Source of the DNA: Gemmatimonadales bacterium UBA4456
GTDB lineage: Bacteria > Gemmatimonadota > Gemmatimonadetes > Longimicrobiales > Gaopeijiaceae
DNA: 19,725 bases
NCBI GenBank assembly: GCA_002390225.1
Contig: DGOW01000102.1
Span: 1-19,725 of the forward strand
Direction: 5' to 3'
Below are positions 6,530 to 14,695 of the stretch, piece by piece. The position numbers and the translations under genes are program-made. Under the pieces are notes generated by a model. The model was given only the letters and a program-made list of their open reading frames with translations. It did not search any database and was not told the origin of the DNA. Numbering within the stretch: position 1 is the stretch's first letter; the number at the start of each line of letters is the position of its first letter.

Positions 6530-9124
6530 CTACCTCGTCTTCGGTCGCTCGACCTGTAGTGGGATGATGTCGGCCATGTTGGCTTGTGCGCCGAGCAGGT
6601 GCTCGACGAAGTACTCGGCCCTCAGCCAGAACCAGTAGTCGCCCATGGTCCCGTAGCCGTGCCGCTGGCCCGGAAAGACGAAGTAGTCAAATCGTTTATT
6701 GGCCTGAATCAGGGCTTCGGCCATCCGATGGGTGGCCGCATGGTGGACGTTGTTGTCGATGTTCCCGGTCGTGAGCAGCAGGTTGCCCTTCAGGTTGGCC
6801 GCGAGGTCGGAGTTCGCCTCGATGTCGTACTCGAAGGTCGAGTTGCCCTCATCGTCGACGACTTCCTCTACTCCGTGGTGGGTCTCCGACCACCAGCGGT
6901 TGTAGACGTCGTTGTTGTGATTGCCGGAGGACGACACTGCAACCTTGAAAAAGTCGGGGTAGACGAGCATGGCGGCCGTGGACATGAAGCCTCCGCCTGA
7001 GTGTCCGTAGATCCCGACTCGGTCGAGGTCGATGAAGTCATGTCGGTCTCCGAGTTGCTCGATCACGAACTTCTTGTCGTCCAGGCCGTAGTCCCGAAGG
7101 TCCCCGTATCCGTAGTTGTGGTACCACTTCGAGCGGGCTGGATTTCCGCCTCGGTTACCCAGCGTGACCACAATCACACCGAACTGCGCCAAGCCCTGCT
7201 CGTACTGGTTGGTCGACCAGAACTTCGAGACCGACTCGGTCTGTGGGCCCGGATAGACGTACGCGACGATCGGATAGCTCTTGTCCGGATCAAAGTCATA
7301 GGGCTTGTACATGACGCCGTAGATGTCGGTCACGCCATCGGCTGCCTCGGTCACGAATGGCTCAGGGAAGCTGTAGCCTGCGCCATCCAGAGCCGAAAAG
7401 TCTGCGACCTCGAGGTCCAGAATCTTGGTGCCCTCTGCGTTGTAGACCGCTGACGCCGGGATGGTGTTCACCCTCGAATAGCTGTCCACGAAGAAGCGGC
7501 GCGACTCACCCATGGCGAAGCGGTGGTCGAAGTCGCCCGGGTTGAGCAGCGTGACCCCCGAGCCGTCGAGGTTTACCCGATACAGGTGCTGATAGTAGGG
7601 GTCCTCACCTTCCTCGCGGCCCTGACCGGTCACGAAGGCGTACCCGTTCAGCTCGTCGACGCTGACGATCCCGTCGACGTGCCAGGCTCCGGATGTCAGC
7701 CGATTTCGAAGTGAGCCGTCGGCCGAGTACCGATAGATGTGCGCCCACCCGTCCTGCTCGGACCACCAGAGCCAGCTCCCGTCGGCCAGACGACGCGGCT
7801 GACGAGTCTCCATGTATGTGTTGAGGCTGTCGACGAAGATGTCACGAAAGGTCCCTGTCGCCGGGTCGGCGACGCTGAGTGCTGCCCGATGTCGATCGCG
7901 GGAAATGCGCAGGTAGTAGAGCTCTTCCGATGTCTCGGACACCCACTGCTGCGTTCGGGGCTCGTCAGAGTCCTGGTACAGGAACTGCTCTGCGTTCACG
8001 ATCGTAAGGTCCGGGTCGGTCTCGGTATCGTCGGCGACGGTCACCTGACTCCGACCCTCGAGGTCGTAGATGACGATCTCGTGCTGGTCCACGTGCTCCT
8101 CGCCGGGCATCTCATAGGCGTAGGTCTCGAGCTCGGGTCGGTCATTCCCTGTCGTGTGGACGACCCAGAGCTTCTCGACCTCGCGATAGTCTGTGCGCAC
8201 CAGTGCGAATTGCCCGGAGTCCTGGGACCAGGTAAGGCTGGCCCGCTTGCGATCGTCTTTGTTTTCTTCGCGGGAGACGTTGGTCTCGCCCCGGCCACTC
8301 CCGTTCGCGGCATAGGAGTAGTACTCCTCACCGTCGGTCGTGAGTTGGACCTCGTCGACGTCGACCTCGTTCTCCGCCTCTTCCGCTTCGTCGCCGTCTT
8401 TGCCGCGGCGTGCGTCGAGGACCTGCTGGTAGTCGGAGCCCGACATCATCCAGAGGTTGTGCTCCCGTACGAAGACCACCGTCTGACCGTCCGGAGAGAC
8501 GCTGGCCCAGCCGGGGTGATCGTTGGGCTCTTCGTAGTCTTCCAGAAGCCGCAGCATCTGCGTGGAGACCGTGAATTCGAAGTGGTGCACACGCTTTTCT
8601 GCACGCTCTTGCTCACCCTCACCCTCTTCCTGCTGCTCCTCTTCGTCCTCGCTCCTGTCCGCCGCCGCTTCATCCTGTGACGACTCGACGTCGAACTGGA
8701 ATTGGTCGTCGCTGAAGAAACGGATGTTCGTGATCGGGAGATGCTGTCCGTCCCAGGGATCACGTGTGATTCGGGTGAGCTCCGCCGCCATCACATCATT
8801 GTCGAACAACTGGTTCCTCGTGCCTCGCTCAGGGTCGACGATGTAGAAGAAGGTGCCGTCGGCGTTCTCCCATTCGTACCAGAATTTCTCGCTCCCCTCG
8901 ATCCACCGGGGTGCAACGGTCGTGCTGTGCACCATCTCCCGGATCTTGTAGGGAGCCCACCGAGCCGCGAGGTCAAAGTTCGCGACAGCACTGGCCTGTA
9001 CTTCATTCACCTGGCCTGCTGTCGAATGGGGATTAGCCAGCAGGGCGAGGCAGGTCACCGAAAGGGCAGCGGTCCGCGCGATGGCAGGCAGAGTACGATC
9101 AGTGAGTGAACGGGCAGCAAGCAT
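6530..9124 (-). CDS. Exported S9 family peptidase (DPP-IV/prolyl oligopeptidase type)
   Basis: An 864-residue serine peptidase predicted to be exported and to trim peptides in the periplasm or outside the cell. The signal peptide spans roughly residues 1-38 (SVTCLALLANPHSTAGQ). A long N-terminal beta-propeller region follows, with repeated sheet motifs such as WASVSPDGQTVVFVREHNLW, then an alpha/beta-hydrolase domain with the nucleophile motif GHSGGG (S709), Asp in TTGNIDNNVH (D790) and His in PGQRHGYG (H822), in canonical triad order. The start at 9124 is chosen over the longer frame to 9289 because it places the signal peptide at the N-terminus. Odd point: a very acidic low-complexity insert (residues ~150-176, mostly D/E/Q) lies in the propeller. 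The gene is alone on its strand. Confidence 0.92.
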   Translation of the reverse strand: MLAARSLTDRTLPAIARTAALSVTCLALLANPHSTAGQVNEVQASAVANFDLAARWAPYKIREMVHSTTVAPRWIEGSEKFWYEWENADGTFFYIVDPERGTRNQLFDNDVMAAELTRITRDPWDGQHLPITNIRFFSDDQFQFDVESSQDEAAADRSEDEEEQQEEGEGEQERAEKRVHHFEFTVSTQMLRLLEDYEEPNDHPGWASVSPDGQTVVFVREHNLWMMSGSDYQQVLDARRGKDGDEAEEAENEVDVDEVQLTTDGEEYYSYAANGSGRGETNVSREENKDDRKRASLTWSQDSGQFALVRTDYREVEKLWVVHTTGNDRPELETYAYEMPGEEHVDQHEIVIYDLEGRSQVTVADDTETDPDLTIVNAEQFLYQDSDEPRTQQWVSETSEELYYLRISRDRHRAALSVADPATGTFRDIFVDSLNTYMETRQPRRLADGSWLWWSEQDGWAHIYRYSADGSLRNRLTSGAWHVDGIVSVDELNGYAFVTGQGREEGEDPYYQHLYRVNLDGSGVTLLNPGDFDHRFAMGESRRFFVDSYSRVNTIPASAVYNAEGTKILDLEVADFSALDGAGYSFPEPFVTEAADGVTDIYGVMYKPYDFDPDKSYPIVAYVYPGPQTESVSKFWSTNQYEQGLAQFGVIVVTLGNRGGNPARSKWYHNYGYGDLRDYGLDDKKFVIEQLGDRHDFIDLDRVGIYGHSGGGFMSTAAMLVYPDFFKVAVSSSGNHNNDVYNRWWSETHHGVEEVVDDEGNSTFEYDIEANSDLAANLKGNLLLTTGNIDNNVHHAATHRMAEALIQANKRFDYFVFPGQRHGYGTMGDYWFWLRAEYFVEHLLGAQANMADIIPLQVERPKTR

Positions 9125-9321
9125 GTCAGACTGACTCGGATCTAGGGAGTGCAAATGTGTTCGCCGGGAGAGCCAAGAGGGGGCATGGTCACCGACGTGG
9201 CAAGCGTCCTGAACGCGCTGAGGAAACTGGCTTGGCGGACTCGGAGGCTTGTGCGTAGCTTGCCACTTGCCCCGGGATCCATGGCTCACGCCATGAACAG
9301 CTGAACCCGTGCCGGATCACG
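9125..9321. promoter_or_regulatory. Divergent intergenic region with inverted repeats
   Basis: These 197 bases lie between the S9 peptidase (minus) and the truncated receiver (plus) and should hold both promoters. Visible structure: an 8-bp inverted repeat GTGGCAAG (9197-9204) / CTTGCCAC (9259-9266), and a tight 6-bp hairpin CATGGC-TCAC-GCCATG (9280-9295) ending 26 nt before the receiver start. Either could be an operator or an RNA fold. I see no convincing promoter boxes. Confidence 0.35.
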
Positions 9322-9624
9322 ATGCCTGAAGAGACCTACAAGATTCTCGTTGCCGAAGACGACGAGATGATCTGTAGCTTGCACGCCCCGTTCGTTCGGG
9401 GATTCGGTTTCGAGGTCGAGCTCGCCCACGACGGGATCGATGCGCTTGCCAAGATCGGCCTCGGATTCGATCTGCTTCTGACCGACCCGCACATGCCGAA
9501 CAAAGACGGCTTCGAGGTCGCGCGCCGCACACGCAAGGACTACTCCTCGGAAGAATTGCCGATTGTCATGGTCACCAGCCTCGACCTGACCCGGCCGCCC
9601 CCAACAGACAGGGTCCTCCCATGA
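9322..9624 (+). CDS. Truncated response-regulator receiver protein
   Basis: A 100-residue CheY-like receiver with the acidic pocket (VAEDDE, D13/D14), the phosphoacceptor Asp (LLLTDPHMP, D55) and the Thr/Ser position (VMVTS, T85). After LDLTR at ~90 the sequence becomes an unrelated tail rich in Pro and stops, so helix 4, strand 5 with its conserved Lys, and helix 5 are missing (a normal receiver has ~120 residues). No continuation is seen in the other frames. Its TGA overlaps the ATG of the next gene (ATGA at 9621-9624). It may be a decayed gene or a non-phosphorylatable stub whose translation is coupled to the peptidase. Confidence 0.65.
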   Translation: MPEETYKILVAEDDEMICSLHAPFVRGFGFEVELAHDGIDALAKIGLGFDLLLTDPHMPNKDGFEVARRTRKDYSSEELPIVMVTSLDLTRPPPTDRVLP

Positions 9625-10835
9625 GCCTGAAGAAGAGCTACGACGGCTATTCGTCGTTTTCATACCTGGAGCAGGGGGCCGACTACAAGGCCTTCGATCT
9701 TGCCGACGAGTTGGCGCGCGTACCGCAGTTTCGCCTCCCATTATCCGACGAAGACGAGGCTCGCTGTGCGTCATTGATCGAACGGTGCCTGTTCGTCTCC
9801 ATGCACGAGCACCTGGGTGTCTTTCCTGAGCGCATCGAGGAGACCCCGGAGTACGTCCGGCACGGGAGAATGGCCACCGCGTTCGAGGGCCTGGCCGCGT
9901 CTCACTGGGATGCGGTCTTTGACAACCTCATGGACGGGATCTGCACGATCCACTCGCGGTCGGGGTGGCAGTGGGACGACGTCCTGCACGATCTCGGTAT
10001 GCGGCTGTGCGACCTCGCCCATCAAGACTTTCTGATCCACTGCCTCCGCATCGGGGACATCCAGCGAGCCCACGACGAGGGACGGGTCGCCTGGATCGCA
10101 TCGATGGAAGGCGCCGCGATGATCGAGAACGATCTCGATCGGATCGACATTCTTCACGGCTTCGGGCTCCGATCGCTCGGGATCACCTATTCGGAGTCGA
10201 ACGCGCTCGGGAACGGGCTCAAGGAAGACCGCGACGGCGGCCTGACCAAGTTCGGCCGTAAGGCGGTCGAGCGGATGAACAAGGTCGGATTGTTGATCGA
10301 CTGCTCTCACTGCGGTGATCAAACGACGCTGGATACTGTGAAATGCAGTGAGAAGCCCATCGTGTTATCGCACATCGGCGCGCGCGAACTCTGGCTGTCG
10401 AACCGTCTGGCGCCCGATGATGTGATGGAGGCCGTGGCTGCCAGGGGTGGGGTGATCGGTATCGAGTGTGCTCCGCACACCACCCTGACCAGAAACAATC
10501 GACGCCATAACCTCGAGGCCTTCATGGAGCACTTCGAGTACGTGAAGGCGCTGGTGGGAATCGATCACGTTGGCTTTGGCCCCGATACGGTGTACGGCGA
10601 CCACGTCGGCCTGCATCGAACCTACATGGCGAACCTCTCGATTCAGGACTCTCGCGGGGGGCATCACCCCGACCAGCACTTCGAAGAGGTCGAGTATGTC
10701 GAAGGGCTCGAGAACCCGACCGAAGGCTCCATCAACATCGTCCGTTGGCTCGTGAACACCGGACACTCGGACGAAGACATCGAGAAGGTCATGGGCGGCA
10801 ACGCAATGCGTGTGATGACGGAGGCGTGGGCCTGA
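9621..10835 (+). CDS. M19-family (membrane dipeptidase-like) metallohydrolase
   Basis: A 404-residue amidohydrolase-fold protein resembling renal/microbial dipeptidases, expected to hydrolyse dipeptides or related amides with a binuclear zinc site. Candidate ligands line up with the family: an N-terminal HxH at H62-E63-H64 (family usually HxD), E163 in SMEGAAM, H230 in DCSHCG, H251 in SHIGAR, and Asp in GFGPD (D322). There is no signal peptide, so it appears cytoplasmic, where it could process peptides brought in by the downstream transporter. Its ATG overlaps the stop of the truncated receiver (ATGA). Confidence 0.85.
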   Translation: MSLKKSYDGYSSFSYLEQGADYKAFDLADELARVPQFRLPLSDEDEARCASLIERCLFVSMHEHLGVFPERIEETPEYVRHGRMATAFEGLAASHWDAVFDNLMDGICTIHSRSGWQWDDVLHDLGMRLCDLAHQDFLIHCLRIGDIQRAHDEGRVAWIASMEGAAMIENDLDRIDILHGFGLRSLGITYSESNALGNGLKEDRDGGLTKFGRKAVERMNKVGLLIDCSHCGDQTTLDTVKCSEKPIVLSHIGARELWLSNRLAPDDVMEAVAARGGVIGIECAPHTTLTRNNRRHNLEAFMEHFEYVKALVGIDHVGFGPDTVYGDHVGLHRTYMANLSIQDSRGGHHPDQHFEEVEYVEGLENPTEGSINIVRWLVNTGHSDEDIEKVMGGNAMRVMTEAWA

Positions 10836-10894
10836 CTCTCATACGGAAGGTTGGAGTATGGACCTCGCCCCGGGTGTCAGCGCCGATTGTCGCG

Positions 10895-11629
10895 ATGCCA
10901 TGGTCTGGAATACGTCGGCTTTTTCAGCTCGCGTTCCTGACCCTTCCCGTCCTGCCAGTCACTCTGGCGGCTCAAGCTCCTGACTGGGCGGTTTTGTCAG
11001 TGCACATGGACGCTGACCTCTCCTCGGGAGACGGATCCGCCGAGGTCACGATGCGCTACGTCCTCGGGCCGACCTCTGGTCCGATATTGCCACTCGCTCA
11101 GCCCGTGCGCTTCGAGCTACTCGGATTCGGCGACGCGACGGTCGAACGTCTGACCGTCTCGAACGGGCGCTCAGTCGAGTTGTGGCCAACTCGGGGTAGC
11201 CATCGGGCCGCATCGCTGTTCCTTCCGGTGGCGACCACCGGGTCGACCGTGCCTCTGGAGGTGCGCTACCGGGTCGAGGCTGCGGTGCACGAAGACGGCG
11301 CGCAGCTGCGCGCCCGGATCCCCACACTCACCGGGACCGCAGAGCCGAGCGGTGATGCCGGGGCCGGCTTCACCGCGCGACTCATCCTGCCTTCAGAGTG
11401 GATGGTGTCCGAGGGGTTCCCGTCCGGTCTTCGCGAGGACATCGACGGCACCTGGGCAGTGAGTCTCCAGACGTCACCATCGATGGTTGGCTTCCGAGGT
11501 CGCAGTGACGGGGTCTGGCGGCCGGGTGTCCCGTTCGCCGTCGATCTCGTGACGTTGCTCATTCTCCTCGGCTTCTCCGCTGTCGGATGGCGTCACCTCA
11601 GCGGTGTCGCGAGCAGGTCCCGCGCATGA
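10895..11629 (+). CDS. Exported, C-terminally membrane-anchored protein of unknown function
   Basis: I do not recognise a named family. The 244-residue product has an N-terminal signal sequence (residues 1-26, LFQLAFLTLPVLPVTLAAQA). Then come ~180 residues with alternating beta-strand character and no cysteines (for example GSAEVTMRYVLG, VPLEVRYRVEAAV), and a C-terminal helix (FAVDLVTLLILLGFSAVGW) with a short basic tail. It should sit in the periplasm, anchored in the inner membrane. ATG 10895 is chosen because it begins the signal peptide; GTG 10874 is an alternative. It ends with an ATGA overlap onto the microprotein that in turn overlaps the SSF symporter, which suggests a shared role with that transporter. 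Confidence 0.7.
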   Translation: MPWSGIRRLFQLAFLTLPVLPVTLAAQAPDWAVLSVHMDADLSSGDGSAEVTMRYVLGPTSGPILPLAQPVRFELLGFGDATVERLTVSNGRSVELWPTRGSHRAASLFLPVATTGSTVPLEVRYRVEAAVHEDGAQLRARIPTLTGTAEPSGDAGAGFTARLILPSEWMVSEGFPSGLREDIDGTWAVSLQTSPSMVGFRGRSDGVWRPGVPFAVDLVTLLILLGFSAVGWRHLSGVASRSRA

Positions 11630-11724
11630 GGGGGCCGGGCTTCATCTTCTGGGGGTTGTTTGTCATCTGTGGGCTTATCGTCGTCGGGTACGCCGTATGG
11701 ATGCGATGGGAGGAGCGTCGATGA
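11626..11724 (+). CDS. 32-residue single-helix membrane microprotein upstream of SSF symporter
   Basis: The short frame reads MRGPGFIFWGLFVICGLIV and then a basic/acidic end MRWEERR: one membrane helix with a charged C-terminus. Its ATG overlaps the stop of the preceding gene (ATGA 11626-11629) and its own TGA overlaps the start of the symporter (ATGA 11721-11724), the pattern of tight translational coupling. An AGG lies 8 nt before its start. Small membrane partners encoded next to sodium symporters are known (YhdT with PanF, MetS with MetP), so an accessory subunit is a reasonable inference. I cannot assign a family. Confidence 0.7.
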   Translation: MRGPGFIFWGLFVICGLIVVGYAVWMRWEERR

Positions 11725-13145
11725 CCGCGCAGGTGTGGGTCTTTATTGGCTACTTCTGCGTCGTCTTTGCGATCGGCTGGTACAGCCTGCGGGCCACCCG
11801 TAGCGAAACGGACTACTGGATCGCCGGCGGTGAGCTTGGCTGGTTCACGGGTGGCGCGACGATGGCCGCCACGCATACGTCAGCGGGTACGTTCGTGGGC
11901 ACGATCGGTGTGATGTACACCGCCGGGTGGTCCTTTGGATGGGTGCTGCTGTCGATCCCGCTCTCATACTGGTTCATGGTGGCCGTACTTGCACCGCGCT
12001 TCACCAGGCAGAAGGAACTGACAATCCCGGCGTTCATGGAAACGCGCTATTACGGCAAGGGCATCCGGGGGCTTGCGGCGGGCATCATCCTCGTCGCGAC
12101 GGTTGTGTACATACAGGCTCAGATCCTGGCCGGTGGGCTGATCGCCAACACGGTGTTCGGTGTGCCCACGACGGTGGGCATGGTCGGGTTCACGACGATT
12201 CTCCTCATCTATACGGTAGTTGGCGGTATGGTCGCCGTCGTGTACACGGACACCTTCCAGCTCGTCGTAATGGGACTGGGTGCGCTATTCGCAGTCCCTC
12301 TTGCCCTCAGGCAGGTTGACGGCATGGGCGGCCTGCTGACCCTCGTCGAGTCCGCGCACCCGCTCGTATTCACCTTCGAGACCATGCCGGCCACGCTTCT
12401 GCTCACGATGGGCCTCTCCTTCTTTCTCGGAGGTGTGGCTACGCCAGAGAAGCTCATTCGGCTCTACGCTATGAAAGACATGCGCACGATCCGGCGAGGC
12501 GTCCTCTTTGCGATCATCATGATCCTCGCGATCAACCTGCTCGTCTTCGTCTTGGCGCTCTCTGCGATCGTGCTTTTCCCTGCGCTCCCAACGGGTGACC
12601 TCGCCATGCCGATGGTCGCCACGGCCGTCCTCCCAGCTACGCTCGGTGCCATCATGCTGGCCGCGATCACAGCGGCCATGATGTCGACCGTCGATTCATT
12701 GCTGATCGTCGCCGGTTCGGCGCTGTCGGTGGACATCTACCAGAACCTCATCAACCCGGATGTCTCGCCTGAGCGACGCATGTGGGTCGACCGACTCGGC
12801 ATTCTGGTTGTCGGATCGCTGCCGGTGATGCTGCTCCTCAGTGGTGTAGGTGAAGGCGAGCTGGTGCAGTTCATCGTTCTGCTCTTCACGGCGCTCATGG
12901 CTGCGGCGTTCGTGCCGCCGGTCGTCGGAGGTGTGCTGTGGCCGAGGGCAACGAAGCAGGGGGCTGCAGCCGCCATGGTCGGAGGTGTCACCGCGACCTT
13001 CCTCTGGGAACTGTTCGGCGCCGCATCGGTCGAACCCGTTCTTTGCGGATTCCTCGTCTCAGCGCTTCTCTTCGTCACCGTCAGCCTGGTCACGCCGCGA
13101 CCGCCGGCTGAGGCTCTGGCTCCCTACTTCGACTCAGCTTCGTAA
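11721..13145 (+). CDS. SSF-family sodium:solute symporter
   Basis: A 474-residue, strongly hydrophobic inner-membrane transporter with about 12-13 helices. Family marks are the N-terminal DYWIAGGELGW (31-41), the SSF signature region GGMVAVVYTDTFQ (168-180) and the MMSTVDSLL motif (321-328) that supplies the Na2-site hydroxyls in this family. The substrate cannot be told from sequence; the peptidase neighbours favour amino acids or a peptide-derived solute. The start at 11721 has a strong GGAGGAG site 6 nt upstream and overlaps the microprotein stop, so the longer frame beginning at 11604 is not used. Confidence 0.92.
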   Translation: MTAQVWVFIGYFCVVFAIGWYSLRATRSETDYWIAGGELGWFTGGATMAATHTSAGTFVGTIGVMYTAGWSFGWVLLSIPLSYWFMVAVLAPRFTRQKELTIPAFMETRYYGKGIRGLAAGIILVATVVYIQAQILAGGLIANTVFGVPTTVGMVGFTTILLIYTVVGGMVAVVYTDTFQLVVMGLGALFAVPLALRQVDGMGGLLTLVESAHPLVFTFETMPATLLLTMGLSFFLGGVATPEKLIRLYAMKDMRTIRRGVLFAIIMILAINLLVFVLALSAIVLFPALPTGDLAMPMVATAVLPATLGAIMLAAITAAMMSTVDSLLIVAGSALSVDIYQNLINPDVSPERRMWVDRLGILVVGSLPVMLLLSGVGEGELVQFIVLLFTALMAAAFVPPVVGGVLWPRATKQGAAAAMVGGVTATFLWELFGAASVEPVLCGFLVSALLFVTVSLVTPRPPAEALAPYFDSAS

Positions 13146-13182
13146 CCCGCCGGCTACATCCGGCGCTTCTCTGGAGGTTTCG

Positions 13183-14553
13183 ATGAGGACACACCGTTTC
13201 GCCCGTATGCTCCTGACTGCACTCGTTCTCGCCATCGTGCTGCCGCGGTCCGTCGAGAGTCAGGAGATTGCCGATCAATACCGCGACGTAGCCAACCAGA
13301 TCATCGACGCAGCCACCGGTGATCATGATGCCTACGCAAGACTCACCGAGCTGGTAGAGCGGTTTGGGCCTCGCATCTCTGGTTCCACGGCCCTCGAACG
13401 GGCGATCGACTGGATCGTGGAGCAGATGGAAGCTGACGGTTTCGACAACGTGCACACGGAGCGGGTTATGGTGCCGCACTGGGTTCGCGGTGCGGAACGA
13501 CTGGAGATGATTCTGCCTTGGCCCCGTGAATTACCGATGCTGGGCCTCGGTTTTAGCGTTGGCACGCCCATGGGCGGGATCCGAGGTGAGGTTCTGGTCG
13601 TGAATTCGTTCGAGGAACTCGAGCGCCGAGCGGATGAAGCAAAGGGGCGGATCGTACTCTTCAACGTCCCGTTCACGACGTACGGGCAGACCGTCCAGTA
13701 CCGCTCACGGGGTGCTGTGGCCGCCGCACAGGCGGGCGCTGTCGCAAGTCTAATCCGCTCGGTCACGCCGTACTCACAACAAACGCCTCACACCGGGAAC
13801 TCGGCATACGAAGAGGGAGTGCCGAAGATTCCGCACGCCGCGATCACCGTCGAGGACGCAGACCTTCTGCAGCGTATGCAGGAGCGCGGTGAACGAGTCG
13901 AACTGCTGCTGAAGATGGAGGCGCAGACCTTGCCAGACGTTCCTGGACGTAACGTGATGGCTGAGATCCGTGGGCGTGAGCTGCCCAATGAAGTCGTGGT
14001 GTTCGGAGGGCACATCGACTCGTGGGACGTCGGTCAGGGTGCCATGGACGATGCCGGTGGTGTGGTCGCCGCATGGGAGGCGATTCGGATCATGAAGGAA
14101 CTCGGTCTGCAGCCGCGCCGAACGATCCGAGCCGTTGGCTGGACCAGTGAAGAGCAGGGCCGGACAGGTGGGCGGGAATATGTCGCAGAACATGAGGAGG
14201 AGTACCACGTGCTCGCGATGGAGTCCGATGGCGGCGTGTTCAAGCCTAGTGGGTTTGGCTTCACCGGCTCGGATGAGGCGTTCGAGATAATTCAGGAGAT
14301 TGGGAGCCTGCTCGAACGCATCGAGTCCGGTGCGATCACGCGGGGTGGTGGCGGTGCGGATATCTCACCGCTCATGGCTACGGGGGTACCGGGCATGGGG
14401 CTCAGCGTAGATGGTACCCGATATTTCTGGTACCATCACAGTGATGCAGATACGGTGGATAAGCTGGATCCTGACGAAGTAGCCCTTTGCGTTGCGACGA
14501 TGGCCGTCATGGCGTTCGTGGTCGCTGACATGCCGGAGCGGTTGCCGCGCTGA
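13183..14553 (+). CDS. Exported M28 family zinc peptidase (PGCP-like)
   Basis: A 456-residue aminopeptidase/carboxypeptidase of the M28 type with a signal peptide (residues 1-26, LLTALVLAIVLPRSVESQ). A PA-like insert region (~130-250) precedes the catalytic core. Binuclear zinc residues are visible in order: H277 in GGHIDSWD, D289 in GAMDDAGG, E323/E324 in TSEEQG, D349 in MESDGG and His in YHHSDADT (418/419). It acts outside the cytoplasm and would feed free amino acids or short peptides to the transporter encoded 37 nt upstream. A GGAGG site lies 6 nt before the ATG. The frame is open further upstream, but that part overlaps the symporter. Confidence 0.92.
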   Translation: MRTHRFARMLLTALVLAIVLPRSVESQEIADQYRDVANQIIDAATGDHDAYARLTELVERFGPRISGSTALERAIDWIVEQMEADGFDNVHTERVMVPHWVRGAERLEMILPWPRELPMLGLGFSVGTPMGGIRGEVLVVNSFEELERRADEAKGRIVLFNVPFTTYGQTVQYRSRGAVAAAQAGAVASLIRSVTPYSQQTPHTGNSAYEEGVPKIPHAAITVEDADLLQRMQERGERVELLLKMEAQTLPDVPGRNVMAEIRGRELPNEVVVFGGHIDSWDVGQGAMDDAGGVVAAWEAIRIMKELGLQPRRTIRAVGWTSEEQGRTGGREYVAEHEEEYHVLAMESDGGVFKPSGFGFTGSDEAFEIIQEIGSLLERIESGAITRGGGGADISPLMATGVPGMGLSVDGTRYFWYHHSDADTVDKLDPDEVALCVATMAVMAFVVADMPERLPR

Positions 14554-14556
14554 GGC

Positions 14557-14631
14557 CCGGGCGCTCCACACGCGAAGGTTCACAACGGGGACTTGTTGAT
14601 GACGAACACCGACGGATCGTTGGGCGCCCGG
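14557..14631 (+). ncRNA. Candidate structured leader upstream of fdhD
   Basis: In the 142-nt gap between the M28 gene and fdhD, CCGGGCGC (14557-14564) pairs with GCGCCCGG (14624-14631). Nested inside are GTTC/GAAC and CAAC/GTTG, which form an inner hairpin around GGGGACTT. The order outer helix, inner helix, apical loop suggests a folded RNA: a terminator-like element for the M28 operon or a leader of the cofactor genes. I cannot match it to the Moco riboswitch by eye. A 28-codon ATG frame (14599-14685) also lies here and has no recognisable product. Confidence 0.3.
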
Positions 14632-14695
14632 ATGATGGGTGCGGCCACGCTGAACATCGTGCTCCACCCCTTCCTGACCCTCTGATCGCCGTGCA

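Noticed and set aside
14599..14685. A 28-codon ATG frame upstream of fdhD
   Set aside because: It has no ribosome site, no recognisable motif, and lies inside the candidate RNA fold; too weak to call a gene.
14554..14695. tRNA-Sec gene (selC) near the formate dehydrogenase cofactor genes
   Set aside because: The gap holds inverted repeats but no acceptor/T-arm pattern or GTTCGA-type T-loop of a tRNA.
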